Numbered from the stretch's first letter, positions 50,644-59,730 are shown. The stretch: DNA of 64,000 nt from Geobacter sp. UBA5730 (GCA_002419465.1 DIGE01000007.1:1-64000); one strand, 5' to 3'. Made by a program: numbers and translations. Notes: a model not told the origin generated them from the letters alone.

Positions 50644-53255
50644 GCCATCCTTTTGAGTTCATCAAGCAGATTCAAGGCTTCGAGAGGTGTCATAGCAGAA
50701 ATGTTGAGTTTTTTCAACCGTTCACGCAGCAGATCACCCTGTGGCTCAAACAGGGTGTACTGGCTGGTCTCTTTTTTTGGTGGCGCAATCCGGCTTTTGG
50801 ACAAGCGGGGGGCTCCCCGTTCAAACTCCCCTTCTTCCAGGGTTTTGAGTACCTCCCGGGCCCGCTCGATCACATCGTTCGGCAGGCCGGCCAGTCGGGC
50901 CACCTGGATGCCGTAGGAGTGGGAGGCGGCACCAGGCACGATGGTGCGCAGAAAGATCACCTGATCGTTCCATTCCTTGACCGCCACGGTCAGGTTGGTA
51001 ATCCCTTCGCGGGTGGCGGCCAGTTCGGCCAGTTCGTGATAGTGGGTGGCAAACAGGGTGCGGGCCTTGCAGCGGCTGGTGTCGTGCAGGAATTCGGCGA
51101 CGGCCCAGGCGATGGACAGACCGTCGAAGGTGGAGGTGCCGCGACCGATTTCGTCCAGCACCACCAGGCTCTTGGGGGTGGCGTTGCGCAGGATGTGGGC
51201 CGTCTCCATCATCTCTACCATGAAGGTGGACTGGCCCCGGGCCAGATTGTCGCCGGCTCCCACCCGGGTAAAGATCCGGTCGGCGATGCCGATGGTTGCG
51301 CTGGTGGCTGGTACGAATGAACCGACCTGGGCCATCAACGTGATCAGGGCAACCTGGCGCATGTAGGTGGATTTACCGGCCATGTTGGGGCCGGTGATCA
51401 TCAGCAACTGGTGCTGTTCCTGATCCAGGCGGGTGTCGTTGGGGACAAACCGTTCCCCCAGGTTCATCGCTTCCACCACCGGATGGCGGCCTTCGCTGAT
51501 CTCGATCCGGTCGCTGTCGTCTACCAGCGGTTTGCAGTAGTTGCGCTCCACCGCCACGGTGGCCAATGCCAGCAGTACATCCAGGCCAGCCACGGCTGCA
51601 GCGGTGCGGCTGATCCGACTCCCCTGGGCGGCGGTCTGCTCGCGCACACACTGAAACAGGGAGTACTCCAGTTCGCAGATCCGGTCCTCAGCCCCCAGCA
51701 CTTTTTCTTCGTACTGCTTCAGCTCTTCGGTTATATAGCGTTCGCCGGTAGCGATGGTCTGACGGCGGATGTAGTTGTCCGGCACGCTGGAGAGGTTGGA
51801 TCTGGTCACCTCGATGTAGTAACCGAACACCTTGTTAAAACGGATTTTGAGGGAGTTGATGCCGGTGCGTTCCCGCTCCTGGGCCTCCAGCCGGGCGATG
51901 AACCCTTTGCCCTCACGGCTGATGGTGCGTAGTTCGTCAAGCTCAGGGTTGAAGCCGTCGGCGATGATTCCGCCTTCCCGCAAGGAAAAGGGCGGGCAGG
52001 GGGCAATGGCTGACTCGATCAGGGAACGGACGTCCTTCAGGGGGTCCAGTTGGTTGACGAGTTCCCGCAACAACGGTGCGGTTGTCTCAGCCAACAGCAC
52101 CCGAATGTCCGGCACCTGCTCCAGGGAATCATACAGAGCCCGCAAATCACGTCCCCCGGCGCCTGCCAGACTGACCCGGCCGCTCAGGCGCTCCAGGTCA
52201 TGCACCCCTTTGAGCAGCGCTGCCAGTGGATCACGCAGATCGGCCCGTTCGCTCAGCTCCTCCACAGCAGAAAGGCGCTGCCGGATCGGTTGCACCTGTA
52301 CCAGGGGATAGGAAAGCCATTGTTTGAGCAGGCGGGCCCCCATGGCAGTAGTGGTGCGGTCCAGACAGCCCAGCAAGGATCCGGCTTTTTTGTTGTCTGA
52401 CATGGTTGCGGTCAGTTCCAGGTTGCGGCGGGTGGCCGGGTCCAGGGCCAGATGGTCCGATTGGTGAACAATCGTCAGATCCCGCAGGTGAGGCAGGCTG
52501 GCATGGCGGTTCTCCTGCAGATAATACAGCACCATGCCTGCTGCCAGCAGCGCGGTGGGCAGGTCAGCCAGCCCCAGCGTTTCCGGCGAGGCCACCCCGA
52601 ATTGCCCGCAGATCAGTTTGGCGGCGTAGTCCTTGTCCAGCACCCAGTCGGGGACTGCAGACCGGGGACGTTCGCCCAGCAGTGCGGTCAGCTCGTTCGG
52701 CAGGTCGCGGCGCAGCAGCTCAGGCACCAGCAGCTCACGCGGCAGGATGGAGGCAGCCAGGGCGGCCGCGCCGGCCAGTCCCTCCGTCTGGGAGGCCCGG
52801 AACTCGCCGGTGGAGAGATCCAGCCAGGCGGCGCCCCAGCGCTGTCCAACACTGCACAGGGCCAACAGAAAGGAATTTTCTTCAGGGATCAGTGATTCTG
52901 CCTCGGTCACCAGGGCCGGGGTGACCACGCGCACCACATCCCGCTTAACGATCCCCTTGGCCTGCTTGGGATCTTCTACCTGTTCACAGATCGCCACCCG
53001 ATGGCCGGCCTCGATCAGGCGGGCGATGTAGGGTTGGGCCGAGTGGAACGGCACGCCGCAGAACGGGATCTCGTCGCCACTGCCCTTGTTGCGTGAGGTC
53101 AGTGCGATATCCAGGATGCGTGAGGCGATCAGGGCGTCATCCAGAAACATTTCGTAAAAGTCCCCCATCCGGAAGAACAGGATGCTCTCCGGGTGTTGGG
53201 CCTTGATCTCCAGATACTGGCGCATCATGGGGGTTTGCAGGGACGGATTGCTCAT
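50640..53255 (-). CDS. mutS: DNA mismatch repair protein MutS
   Basis: About 871 residues, start taken at 53255 (MSNPSLQTPMMRQYLEIK); an earlier TTG-type start adds 13 residues. The mismatch-reading Phe-X-Glu lies in FFRMGDFYEMF (Phe about 36). The ATPase has ITGPNMAGKSTYMRQ (about 618-632), Walker B-type LVVLDEIGRGTSTFDG and HYHEL, then a C-terminal dimer helix. It detects mispairs and works with MutL, not seen here. It is divergent from the TetR gene, with about 100 bases for two promoters. Confidence 0.97.
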   Translation of the reverse strand: MSNPSLQTPMMRQYLEIKAQHPESILFFRMGDFYEMFLDDALIASRILDIALTSRNKGSGDEIPFCGVPFHSAQPYIARLIEAGHRVAICEQVEDPKQAKGIVKRDVVRVVTPALVTEAESLIPEENSFLLALCSVGQRWGAAWLDLSTGEFRASQTEGLAGAAALAASILPRELLVPELLRRDLPNELTALLGERPRSAVPDWVLDKDYAAKLICGQFGVASPETLGLADLPTALLAAGMVLYYLQENRHASLPHLRDLTIVHQSDHLALDPATRRNLELTATMSDNKKAGSLLGCLDRTTTAMGARLLKQWLSYPLVQVQPIRQRLSAVEELSERADLRDPLAALLKGVHDLERLSGRVSLAGAGGRDLRALYDSLEQVPDIRVLLAETTAPLLRELVNQLDPLKDVRSLIESAIAPCPPFSLREGGIIADGFNPELDELRTISREGKGFIARLEAQERERTGINSLKIRFNKVFGYYIEVTRSNLSSVPDNYIRRQTIATGERYITEELKQYEEKVLGAEDRICELEYSLFQCVREQTAAQGSRISRTAAAVAGLDVLLALATVAVERNYCKPLVDDSDRIEISEGRHPVVEAMNLGERFVPNDTRLDQEQHQLLMITGPNMAGKSTYMRQVALITLMAQVGSFVPATSATIGIADRIFTRVGAGDNLARGQSTFMVEMMETAHILRNATPKSLVVLDEIGRGTSTFDGLSIAWAVAEFLHDTSRCKARTLFATHYHELAELAATREGITNLTVAVKEWNDQVIFLRTIVPGAASHSYGIQVARLAGLPNDVIERAREVLKTLEEGEFERGAPRLSKSRIAPPKKETSQYTLFEPQGDLLRERLKKLNISAMTPLEALNLLDELKRMA

Positions 53256-53356
53256 GGTTTTTAATTTGTAGCATAGCGTTGCACGGCATTGCAAGGAGGG
53301 CCAAGGACGTGTATATTTTTAAAAAAGAATCCAGAATGGTTGAGGAGCATCCTGCC

Positions 53357-54001
53357 ATGCCAAATCTGCATCAGCCCACCCAGGCAAGTTGTGCGGGTGA
53401 TACTGTTGACCATACCACCAGGGCCAAGATTATTGAGGCCACAGCCGTGCTGTTGGGGAAGACCTGCCGGCATGCCGTGTCAATCCGGGACATCGCCCGT
53501 GAGGCAGGGGCCAACAGTGCCCTGGTTTCTTACTATTTTGGCGGCAAGGAACAACTATACGGAGCCGTGGTGGCGGAACAGTTTACTGCCTATGAACGAG
53601 AGGTGGTGCCGTTTTTTACGGCCGAGGGGGATGTTCGGAAGAACCTCAGGGCTGCCTGTTGTGCTATTGCTGACTTTCACAAAAAAAGACCCTTCTGGTT
53701 GACCCTGTATCTGCGGGAACTAACCAACCCGTCCGCCTGCTATGAAACCGTGATCAAGCCTTGCATCAACAACGCCTCGCAGCAAGCCGCCGCCATGATC
53801 CAGACCGGCATCGATCAGGGGGTGTTGCGGGCAGGGCTTAATCCCCTTTTTGTGGTGCAGTCGTTGATCGCTTTGGTTAATTATCAGTTCATCAATCAAC
53901 GTATCCTGCGGGATTTACATCTGGAACCGCTTGACCAGGCCGATAAATACATAACCTTTGCCCTGGATATGGTGCTGAGTTTTATTGTCTCCGAAAAATA
54001 A
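53357..54001 (+). CDS. TetR/AcrR-family regulator
   Basis: About 214 residues, start at 53357 (MPNLHQPTQASCAG) after GAGGAG; earlier in-frame ATGs exist at 53336 and 53279. The N-terminal helix-turn-helix is SIRDIAREAGANSALVSYYF (about 42-62), of the CecR-like type with YYFGGKEQLY. The ligand-binding half is helical with no clear pocket residues. It is 22 bases upstream of the selenoprotein, so may share its transcript. Its regulated genes are not evident. Confidence 0.88.
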   Translation: MPNLHQPTQASCAGDTVDHTTRAKIIEATAVLLGKTCRHAVSIRDIAREAGANSALVSYYFGGKEQLYGAVVAEQFTAYEREVVPFFTAEGDVRKNLRAACCAIADFHKKRPFWLTLYLRELTNPSACYETVIKPCINNASQQAAAMIQTGIDQGVLRAGLNPLFVVQSLIALVNYQFINQRILRDLHLEPLDQADKYITFALDMVLSFIVSEK

Positions 54002-54023
54002 CCACTCTGAAAGGAACACGTCT

Positions 54024-54257
54024 ATGCAGGTAGTGATTCAATACTGCGCTTCCTGAGGTCAGCAACCGTTGGCGGCAGGTCTTGCCGCTGAGATTGCAAA
54101 GAATGTTGAGGGGACTGAGGTTGTTATTGAGCGTGGTCCCAAACAGAGTGAGCTGGCGGTGCTGGTGGATGGTGTGCAGATATTTTCACGGCTGGAACAG
54201 CTGCGGTACCCTGAGGCGGGGGAACTGATCGCCGCCTGCCGGGCAGCACAGGGATGA
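54024..54257 (+). CDS. SelW/Rdx-family selenoprotein with in-frame TGA (Sec11)
   Basis: A 77-residue reading frame: MQVVIQYCAS, then TGA at 54054-54056, then GQQPLAAGLAAEIAKNVEGT and on to a stop at 54257. The CxxU motif is Cys8-Ala-Ser-Sec11, the exact redox motif of SelW/Rdx proteins, and the rest matches family features (LAVLVDGVQIFSRLEQLRYP, then EAGELIAACR). AAGGA precedes the ATG. A bSECIS-like hairpin lies at 54072-54088. Standard gene callers will end the gene at codon 11 or start it downstream. A thioredoxin-like redox role is known for the family. Sec incorporation needs selA, selB, selC and selD elsewhere in the genome. Confidence 0.88.
54072..54088 (+). promoter_or_regulatory. bSECIS-like hairpin for Sec insertion
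   Basis: A perfect 6-base stem GCGGCA (54072-54077) / TGCCGC (54083-54088) with apical loop GGTCT, the loop starting 22 bases after the TGA. A G in the first positions of a 3-14 base apical loop and this spacing fit the bacterial SECIS rules for SelB binding. Confidence 0.75.
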
Positions 54258-54266
54258 GGATGGAGA

Positions 54267-54291
54267 GGCCGGGAGCGATCCCGGCCTTTTT
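54267..54291 (+). terminator. Rho-independent terminator after the selenoprotein
   Basis: GGCCGGGA (54267-54274), loop GCGA, TCCCGGCC (54279-54286), then TTTTT. It ends just where the convergent ferredoxin gene stops and also gives a hairpin with weaker tail for that strand. Confidence 0.9.
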
Positions 54292-55213
54292 AGTTTGGAG
54301 CCGGTGAGAGTTTGATTGCCTGATCCAGGCAGAATTCGACACACAGGCCGCAGCCGGTGCAACGCTCTGGAACAAAAACAGGCTGCTGGTGCCGGTCTTT
54401 GGTGGTCAGGGCACCGGTAGGGCAGATGGCCACGCAGCCTTGACAGGTGCTGCAGTGCTCGCTGAAGGTGAGTTGGTGGGCGAACAGCCTGGCGATCTGC
54501 TGTCCCTTCTCTGTAGGCAACTGCTGTACGGTACGGTTTACCAGTGCACGACGTTCGGGCACTCGCTTGCTGGTGTAATCACTGCGGCGTTCGGTATTCT
54601 GGATACCGGCGTTCATGATCACGGCGGCGGTCTGAAAGAGTGAGGTGCGAAACGATTTAAAGAAGCTGCGGCGATCTACGTTTTCTTCACGGTGGCTGAC
54701 AGCGTCAGCCTTTTCTATTGCTGTAATGCTACAACCTCCGCCTGCTGCGAGGTTTTTCAGGCGTGTCTGCAAAAACGGCAGCATGCTGCTGTTAGGGCAG
54801 TCGGCACAGAGCGAGATATTCAGAGTAAGTCTGCCGGTTAGTTGACGAACCAGATAGAGCAGATGCTCATCTGAAAGCCCACCCAGACAGGCCAGCCAAC
54901 CGTTGGCCTGTTCTTTGGTACGGCAGCAGCCTAGTACCGGTTCCGGCACCTTGGAAAATTGGGCAACACAGGCAAGAAAGTCGGCAGAAAGCTCCAGGGC
55001 GCCGGTGGGGCAGACACTGGTGCAGAGCAGGCAGCCGGTGCAGCGTTCACGGTCTAACTCCAGACCCTGTTCCAGTGAAATGGCTGCTGCCGGGCAAATT
55101 TCCAGGCAGTGGCTGCAGTCGCTGCCGTTGAAGCGAACCCGCAGACAGCGTGACCGATCAAGGCAGAGATCGTCCCGACTACCGGTTTGTTGCTGGGCTG
55201 CGGGGTCAGGCAC
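54290..55213 (-). CDS. Multi-cluster 4Fe-4S ferredoxin-type protein of the arr operon
   Basis: About 307 residues from GTG 55213 (VPDPAAQQQ, ribosome site GGAG seven bases upstream). Four Cys-rich clusters are visible: CSHCLEICPAAAISLE, CTGCLLCTSVCPTGAL, CSTCQGCVAICPTGAL and CTGCGLCVEFCLDQAI, with a middle Cys-containing domain (CADCPNSS). The plan resembles NapF-like or maturation ferredoxins of molybdoenzyme operons. It overlaps the TorD-like gene by 8 bases and is the last gene of the arr operon, so it may help FeS or Moco loading, or electron supply, for ArrA; this is inference. Confidence 0.83.
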   Translation of the reverse strand: MPDPAAQQQTGSRDDLCLDRSRCLRVRFNGSDCSHCLEICPAAAISLEQGLELDRERCTGCLLCTSVCPTGALELSADFLACVAQFSKVPEPVLGCCRTKEQANGWLACLGGLSDEHLLYLVRQLTGRLTLNISLCADCPNSSMLPFLQTRLKNLAAGGGCSITAIEKADAVSHREENVDRRSFFKSFRTSLFQTAAVIMNAGIQNTERRSDYTSKRVPERRALVNRTVQQLPTEKGQQIARLFAHQLTFSEHCSTCQGCVAICPTGALTTKDRHQQPVFVPERCTGCGLCVEFCLDQAIKLSPAPN

Positions 55214-55844
55214 GAGCGAGCTCCTGCAGGTTAATGACGTCTGCGGTGACAAAGTCGGCGGTACAACGGGCAATGGCCTGGTAAAACGGCGCCTCACCAT
55301 CCTTGATGATCGCCTCAGTAAACGGCAGCAGCCAGGGTAGCATGAAGGTGTTGATGAAGTCGAGCTGTGCCTGCCTGAGCCCTTCAACCGCAGCGTTGTC
55401 ACTGCAAGAACCGGCTTCCCGCTCCTTGAAGGCCAGATAGCTAAGAAACTCCAGCTCTACAGCGATGTGGTCCGGTAGTTCAGGGAAATCATCCGTCAGT
55501 TGCAGACCCTGGGCGTGATAAAAAGCCGCTACCCTGGCGGTGCTGTCACCCATGACGGTCTTCTGCTTGTCCAGCCAGACCGATCCGTAGGGGGGAGCCA
55601 CCAGCTTGAAGGGACCGAGAAAGAGGCGGCTGTATTCGACCAGCTGTGGCTCTAGTGAGGTCTCACCCAGTACGTGGGCAGCCTCGGCTGCGCGGACTGC
55701 AGCCTCGTTTGAAACGTTTGACAGCAACTGCGCCAGGGCGGTGCAACAGTCTTCTTCCAGCAGGGCGGCGGTGGGCGCATAGTAGCAGGCCGACAACAGC
55801 CGGTAAGCGTCTTCACGAGTACTCGTCAGTATGGTTTGTTTCAT
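55206..55844 (-). CDS. TorD-family molybdoenzyme chaperone (ArrD-like)
   Basis: A 212-residue all-helical protein of the TorD/DmsD/NarJ family: LTSTREDAYRLLSACYYAPT at the start, EYSRLFLGPFKLVAPPYGSV (about 73-92), DHIAVELEFLSYLAFKE (about 130-146). Members bind the signal peptide of a Tat-exported molybdoenzyme while cofactor is inserted. The twin-Arg ArrA is encoded upstream in the same operon, the obvious client. AAGGA precedes the ATG. A hairpin lies between arrB and this gene. Confidence 0.87.
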   Translation of the reverse strand: MKQTILTSTREDAYRLLSACYYAPTAALLEEDCCTALAQLLSNVSNEAAVRAAEAAHVLGETSLEPQLVEYSRLFLGPFKLVAPPYGSVWLDKQKTVMGDSTARVAAFYHAQGLQLTDDFPELPDHIAVELEFLSYLAFKEREAGSCSDNAAVEGLRQAQLDFINTFMLPWLLPFTEAIIKDGEAPFYQAIARCTADFVTADVINLQELARA

Positions 55845-55867
55845 CACGGTTGGTCCTTAGAGAAGAA

Positions 55868-55896
55868 GCGGGATGGGACGTTCAGTCCCATCCCGC
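55868..55896 (-). other. Hairpin between arrB and the TorD-like gene
   Basis: Perfect 12-base arms GCGGGATGGGAC / GTCCCATCCCGC with a 5-base loop. There is no good T tail, so it may be a processing or stabilising element setting the ratio of arrAB to the chaperone message. Confidence 0.6.
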
Positions 55897-55926
55897 AAAT
55901 AGTTACAACAGTTTTACCCTGTTCGC

Positions 55927-56691
55927 TCAGATTTTTGCGGTTGCCTTGAACGAACGGATGTAGGCCACATTGGGCTTGGTTTTCTTTTCTTCCTTGAGGC
56001 GGAACGCCTTGTACTTCTTGAGAGCCTGGGCCGGCGCACTGGAGGCATCGTTCAGGTCGCCGAATATCCGGGCCTTGGAGGGGCAGGCCGCCACACAGTA
56101 GGGTTGCTCACCCTGCTTGACGCGATGCTCGCAGAAGATGCACTTTTCCGTCACCCCCACCTTGCGCACGCTGGCGTAGTCAGGGTGCTGGTAGTCATGT
56201 TTGTGGGGCGGCAGCGCCCCGGCCGCCTTGGCGGTCTCGGCGCCGGAGGCGGTACAGCCTTTGATCAGCTCACTCTTGTCCTGATAGTTGGGGTGGATCT
56301 CACCCATGTTCGCGCTGATCACGCTGTATGCAGCCTTCTGCTTCTCTACATCCATGACGCTGTAAGGGCAGGCCTTCTGGCAGCGCAGGCAGCCGATGCA
56401 GCGTTCGTCATTGTGCATGGTGATGCCGTCCGCCGTTTTGAACATGGCCTTGGGCTTGACCGGGCAGGCCTTGACGCAGGGGGCATCGGTGCAGTGGTTG
56501 CAGAGCACCGGCAAAGCCGCAAAGGTTACATTGGGGAACTTGCCCCCCTCCCTGTAGGTGAAATCAGCCCAGTTGAAGGTTTGGCCATCGCCCCGGGCCT
56601 GGGTATTGTTTTCGGTCTTGCAGGCCATGGCACAGGCGCCGCAGCCGACACATTTTTGCAGATCTATAACCATTCCATATTGTTTTGGCAT
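55927..56691 (-). CDS. arrB: Arsenate respiratory reductase iron-sulfur subunit
   Basis: A 254-residue ferredoxin-type electron-transfer subunit. It opens MVIDLQKCVGCGACAMACKT and carries the four-cluster pattern of the DmsB/PhsB/ArrB family: CNHCTDAPCVKACPV, CIGCLRCQKACPYSVMD and CIFCEHRVKQGEQPYCVAACP. It has no signal peptide, as expected for a subunit carried across with ArrA by the Tat system. It passes electrons from the quinol side to the Mo centre of ArrA. It follows arrA by 18 bases on the same strand. Confidence 0.9.
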   Translation of the reverse strand: MPKQYGMVIDLQKCVGCGACAMACKTENNTQARGDGQTFNWADFTYREGGKFPNVTFAALPVLCNHCTDAPCVKACPVKPKAMFKTADGITMHNDERCIGCLRCQKACPYSVMDVEKQKAAYSVISANMGEIHPNYQDKSELIKGCTASGAETAKAAGALPPHKHDYQHPDYASVRKVGVTEKCIFCEHRVKQGEQPYCVAACPSKARIFGDLNDASSAPAQALKKYKAFRLKEEKKTKPNVAYIRSFKATAKI

Positions 56692-56709
56692 CGTTTAATC
56701 CCCCCTTTC

Positions 56710-59277
56710 CTAGGCTTTCTCGATCTTGACGCCGGTGAAGCCGCCGTTGCGTGCCGTTGCACCACTCAGGCGGTCGAAGTCAGACGGCATCAGCTCATTG
56801 TTGTTACCACCCCGCGGCGTCGTGCCATACTCCTTGGCCGCCACCCGGCCATAAGCCCAGTGGCCCTGGCCATAACACTTGGCCACGGTGCCGGGGCGTA
56901 CCCCCTCCCACAGGCGCGCCTTACAGGTGATGGTCCCGGTGACTGAGATCAGCTTGATGGTATCGCCGTCCTTGATGCCCAGCTTCCTGGCATCGGCTGG
57001 ATTGAGCTTGGCCACATCGTCCCAGCTCTTGTCGCCGATATCCACCTTCTTGAACTCCTGGTACCAGGCGGTGTTGGCCGAGCGGCCTTCACGGTTTAAG
57101 CGGGACTTGTGATCAATAAAGGTGAAGGGATACTCCTTCATACTGCCGTGCCGTTTGGGTGATTCATAGTGGGGCACAAAGACCAGCTCGCCCTGGGCCT
57201 CGTAGCCGCAGCTTTTCAGCACGTCGTCGATGGTGGTCTTGTGTTTGGCGGCAAACAGGGTCAGAGTCTTTTTGAGGGTTTCGCTGTAGAACTCGAACTT
57301 CTTGGTCTCGGTCTTGAACTTGCCCCAGTTTTTTTTGTAGCCATACCGCTCGGAGTTGTAGATCCCCTTCTTCCTGAAGTCGGCCCAACCGGCCACCTTG
57401 TCGCCTTTCAACGCCTCTTTGCCGTTCCAGACCTTCTGGCTGGAGATCTTGGCGGCGATTTCAGCAAACTGAGCTGCACTGGTAGGCTTTTGCTTGGTCT
57501 CCGGGTCCTCGAAGGAGGCGTAATAGTTGTACAGATTGGCAAAGCCCTTGGCCTTCAGGCGCTCGGCCAGCAACCACATGACCTCGGTCTCTTCGGCCTT
57601 GACGTTCCAGAGCGGTTTGGCTACCGGTTGCTGGATTGAGAGATGCCCGTGCAGGTTGGCCATGTTGGCGAGGATGGAAAGCTTCTCGGTGGGGGCAAAG
57701 GTGGCCGGCAGCACTACATCAGCAAACTGGGTCATTTCAGAGGCGTTGGTAACCATATGTACAAAGAACGGAACCAGGGCCATGGCCTTGTCCCAACGCT
57801 GGGCGCCGGTGGCGGAGAAGTTGAAGTTGGACCAGGAGCTGATGAATATCTGGCAGGCAGCCGGATCTTTCAAAATGCCGTCTGCAACGGCATTGGTAAC
57901 CACGTTGGCCTTGGCACTTTCAGTTACCTTGCCGTCCTTGTCCTTCTTGGAGTCATAGCCACCCATGATGGCCGGCATATCCTTGGCGCCGCGTCCGTCC
58001 AGCTTCTTGGCCTTGCTGCCTTTTTTGGCAATTTCGTCAACAAAGGTATCCGTAATCTCGGGGAACTTGGTGCCCGGTGCGCTGGAGGACTGGAACACGC
58101 CGCCTTCGGTCTCGATGGAGCCGAGGATGCCGTTTAAGGCATAGACCGCCATGGAGGCGTAGGTACCGCGGGGGGTCATGGCCACACCGGGGCCCATCCA
58201 GACCGCACAACTTGAGCCGGCCTTGCCCATGGCGCGGGCCACATTGATGATCTGCTTGGCCGGGATCAGGGTCTTTTTGGCGGCCCAGGCCGGGGTCTTG
58301 TCTTTCAGTTCGATATTCCAGTACTTGACGATGCCATGGGTATGCTTTTCGGCAAAGCTGGCTTCATCAACGGTTTGTCCGGCCTTGAACAGGTTTTTAC
58401 CTTCCTTGAAGTCACCCACAAACTCTTTGCTCCAGCAGCCTTCAGTCAAAAGTACATGTGCGATGGCTGAGGCCAGTGCGCCGTCCTCGCCCGGCTTGAT
58501 CGGCAGCCACTCGTTGGCCTTGGCAGCTATTGAGGAAAGGCGGGGATCAACGGCAATCACGGTGCCGCGATCAAAGATGTCGCCCAGTTTATTGATGGTG
58601 TTCGGCACCTGACGGTTGGAAGAGAGCGGGTCACAGCCCCAGGCCACCAGACACCTGGTCTTGGCCATGTCGTAATCGCGGTAGCCAAAGAACCCTTGGG
58701 TGTAGCCCGGCCCCATCTTTTCGGCCTCGGCACAGATAGCACTGTGAGAAAAATAGTTTCCGGTGCCGTAAATCTTGGGCAGGGTTCCGTACAGCAGATC
58801 CGTGGATGTTGATGAGTAGCGGCCACGCATATAAACCAGTTTTTCGGGATGGCCGGTCTTACGCAGCTCAATCATCTTGTCAGCCACCAGCTCCAGCGCT
58901 TCATCCCAGGAGATCGGTACAAACTTGGGATCGATCCCTTTGCCCTTTTGGGGGTTGGTGCGTTTCATCGGCACCTTGATCCGGTCCGGATCGTAGGTCT
59001 GCTGGATCATCAGGTGGCCCCGTGGGCAGCAGTAGCCGTTGTTGGCCTTACTGAGCTGGTTGCCCCGCACCTTGGTAATCCGGTTGTTCTGTACAAAAAA
59101 CTCTACCGGACACCAGGCGGTACACCCCTGACAGGTGGAGGGGATCCACTCTCCTGCTGTTGCCCCAGCCTGTTTGTTGTGATGGGCGGCAAAGGCGTTC
59201 AGTTTGGGTAGCCCCACGGTTGCGATGGCTCCGGCGGCTGCGGTGACCTTCAGAAAACTCCTGCGATTAATCTCCAT
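56710..59277 (-). CDS. arrA: Respiratory arsenate reductase, molybdopterin subunit
   Basis: An 855-residue DMSO-reductase-family enzyme reducing As(V) to As(III). A Tat signal (EINRRSFLKVTAAAGA) starts the protein at 59277, where AGGAGG is ideally placed. An FeS site CQGCTAWC (about 49-56) with NGYCCPRGHL (about 83) follows. The Mo ligand Cys about 182 lies in FSHSAICAEAEKMGPGYT, a segment I recall as characteristic of ArrA. C-terminal MGD-binding segments end GQGHWAYGRVAAKEYGTTPR. PhsA/PsrA alternatives are less likely given arsR and acr3 next door. It is followed by arrB, a TorD-like gene and a ferredoxin. Confidence 0.88.
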   Translation of the reverse strand: MEINRRSFLKVTAAAGAIATVGLPKLNAFAAHHNKQAGATAGEWIPSTCQGCTAWCPVEFFVQNNRITKVRGNQLSKANNGYCCPRGHLMIQQTYDPDRIKVPMKRTNPQKGKGIDPKFVPISWDEALELVADKMIELRKTGHPEKLVYMRGRYSSTSTDLLYGTLPKIYGTGNYFSHSAICAEAEKMGPGYTQGFFGYRDYDMAKTRCLVAWGCDPLSSNRQVPNTINKLGDIFDRGTVIAVDPRLSSIAAKANEWLPIKPGEDGALASAIAHVLLTEGCWSKEFVGDFKEGKNLFKAGQTVDEASFAEKHTHGIVKYWNIELKDKTPAWAAKKTLIPAKQIINVARAMGKAGSSCAVWMGPGVAMTPRGTYASMAVYALNGILGSIETEGGVFQSSSAPGTKFPEITDTFVDEIAKKGSKAKKLDGRGAKDMPAIMGGYDSKKDKDGKVTESAKANVVTNAVADGILKDPAACQIFISSWSNFNFSATGAQRWDKAMALVPFFVHMVTNASEMTQFADVVLPATFAPTEKLSILANMANLHGHLSIQQPVAKPLWNVKAEETEVMWLLAERLKAKGFANLYNYYASFEDPETKQKPTSAAQFAEIAAKISSQKVWNGKEALKGDKVAGWADFRKKGIYNSERYGYKKNWGKFKTETKKFEFYSETLKKTLTLFAAKHKTTIDDVLKSCGYEAQGELVFVPHYESPKRHGSMKEYPFTFIDHKSRLNREGRSANTAWYQEFKKVDIGDKSWDDVAKLNPADARKLGIKDGDTIKLISVTGTITCKARLWEGVRPGTVAKCYGQGHWAYGRVAAKEYGTTPRGGNNNELMPSDFDRLSGATARNGGFTGVKIEKA

Positions 59278-59352
59278 AGCGTTTCCTCCTTTCGAGGTTG
59301 TTCCCTGCACCAAGGTACCAAAGTTTTTTTCTGTTACAACTTTGCAACGATC

Positions 59353-59381
59353 TTGACGGCTGCCAGATCAGCTGGCTATAG
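59353..59381 (+). promoter_or_regulatory. arsR promoter in the arrA-arsR divergent region
   Basis: TTGACG (59353-59358), 17 bases, CTATAG (59376-59381). The predicted start of transcription is close to 59388, almost on the arsR ATG at 59389, so the message may be leaderless. An imperfect palindrome GTTACAACTTTGCAAC (59333-59348, 12 of 16) just upstream is a possible ArsR operator shared with arrA. Confidence 0.6.
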
Positions 59382-59388
59382 TCATTTC

Positions 59389-59730
59389 ATGAACAACATG
59401 GTCAAATTATTCAAAACCCTCTCAGATGAGACCCGGCTGAGGATTCTGGCGTTGCTGCTGGAACATGGCGAACTCTGCATCTGTGATCTGATGGCAGCCC
59501 TTCTGCTGCCTCAATCAACGGTATCCCGTCATGTTGCCTATCTGAAAAACAGCGATTGGCTCAACGATCGGCGGGGTGGTGTCTGGATGTACTACTCAAT
59601 CCGTCCAGAACTGTCCGGGTTCCATGCTGCGTTGAGGACGCTGGTGCATCACGCCTGTGCCGGCCTGCCGGAGTGTGCTGCTGATCGGGAGCGTCTGGAG
59701 GCTTACCGGCACGAAAAAAACTGCATCTAA
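59389..59730 (+). CDS. arsR: ArsR/SmtB-family arsenic-responsive repressor
   Basis: A 113-residue winged-helix repressor. The recognition helix is in LPQSTVSRHVAYLKNSDWLN, and the inducer site ELCICDLM (about 27-34) is the classic ArsR Cys-x-Cys As(III) site of the alpha3 type. The C-terminus has an additional Cys (HHACAGLPECAADRE) and ends EKNCI. A start at 59389 (MNNMVKLFKTLSDETRLRIL) is used; ATG 59398 is possible. It represses its own unit and probably arrA, which is divergent; inducer As(III) would lift repression. The ACR3 gene follows. Confidence 0.92.
   Translation: MNNMVKLFKTLSDETRLRILALLLEHGELCICDLMAALLLPQSTVSRHVAYLKNSDWLNDRRGGVWMYYSIRPELSGFHAALRTLVHHACAGLPECAADRERLEAYRHEKNCI

Noticed and set aside
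56710..59277. Thiosulfate/polysulfide reductase (PhsA/PsrA) instead of ArrA
   Set aside because: The family is related, but the SHSAICAEAEK segment, size and arsR-acr3 neighbours fit ArrA better; phylogeny would be decisive.
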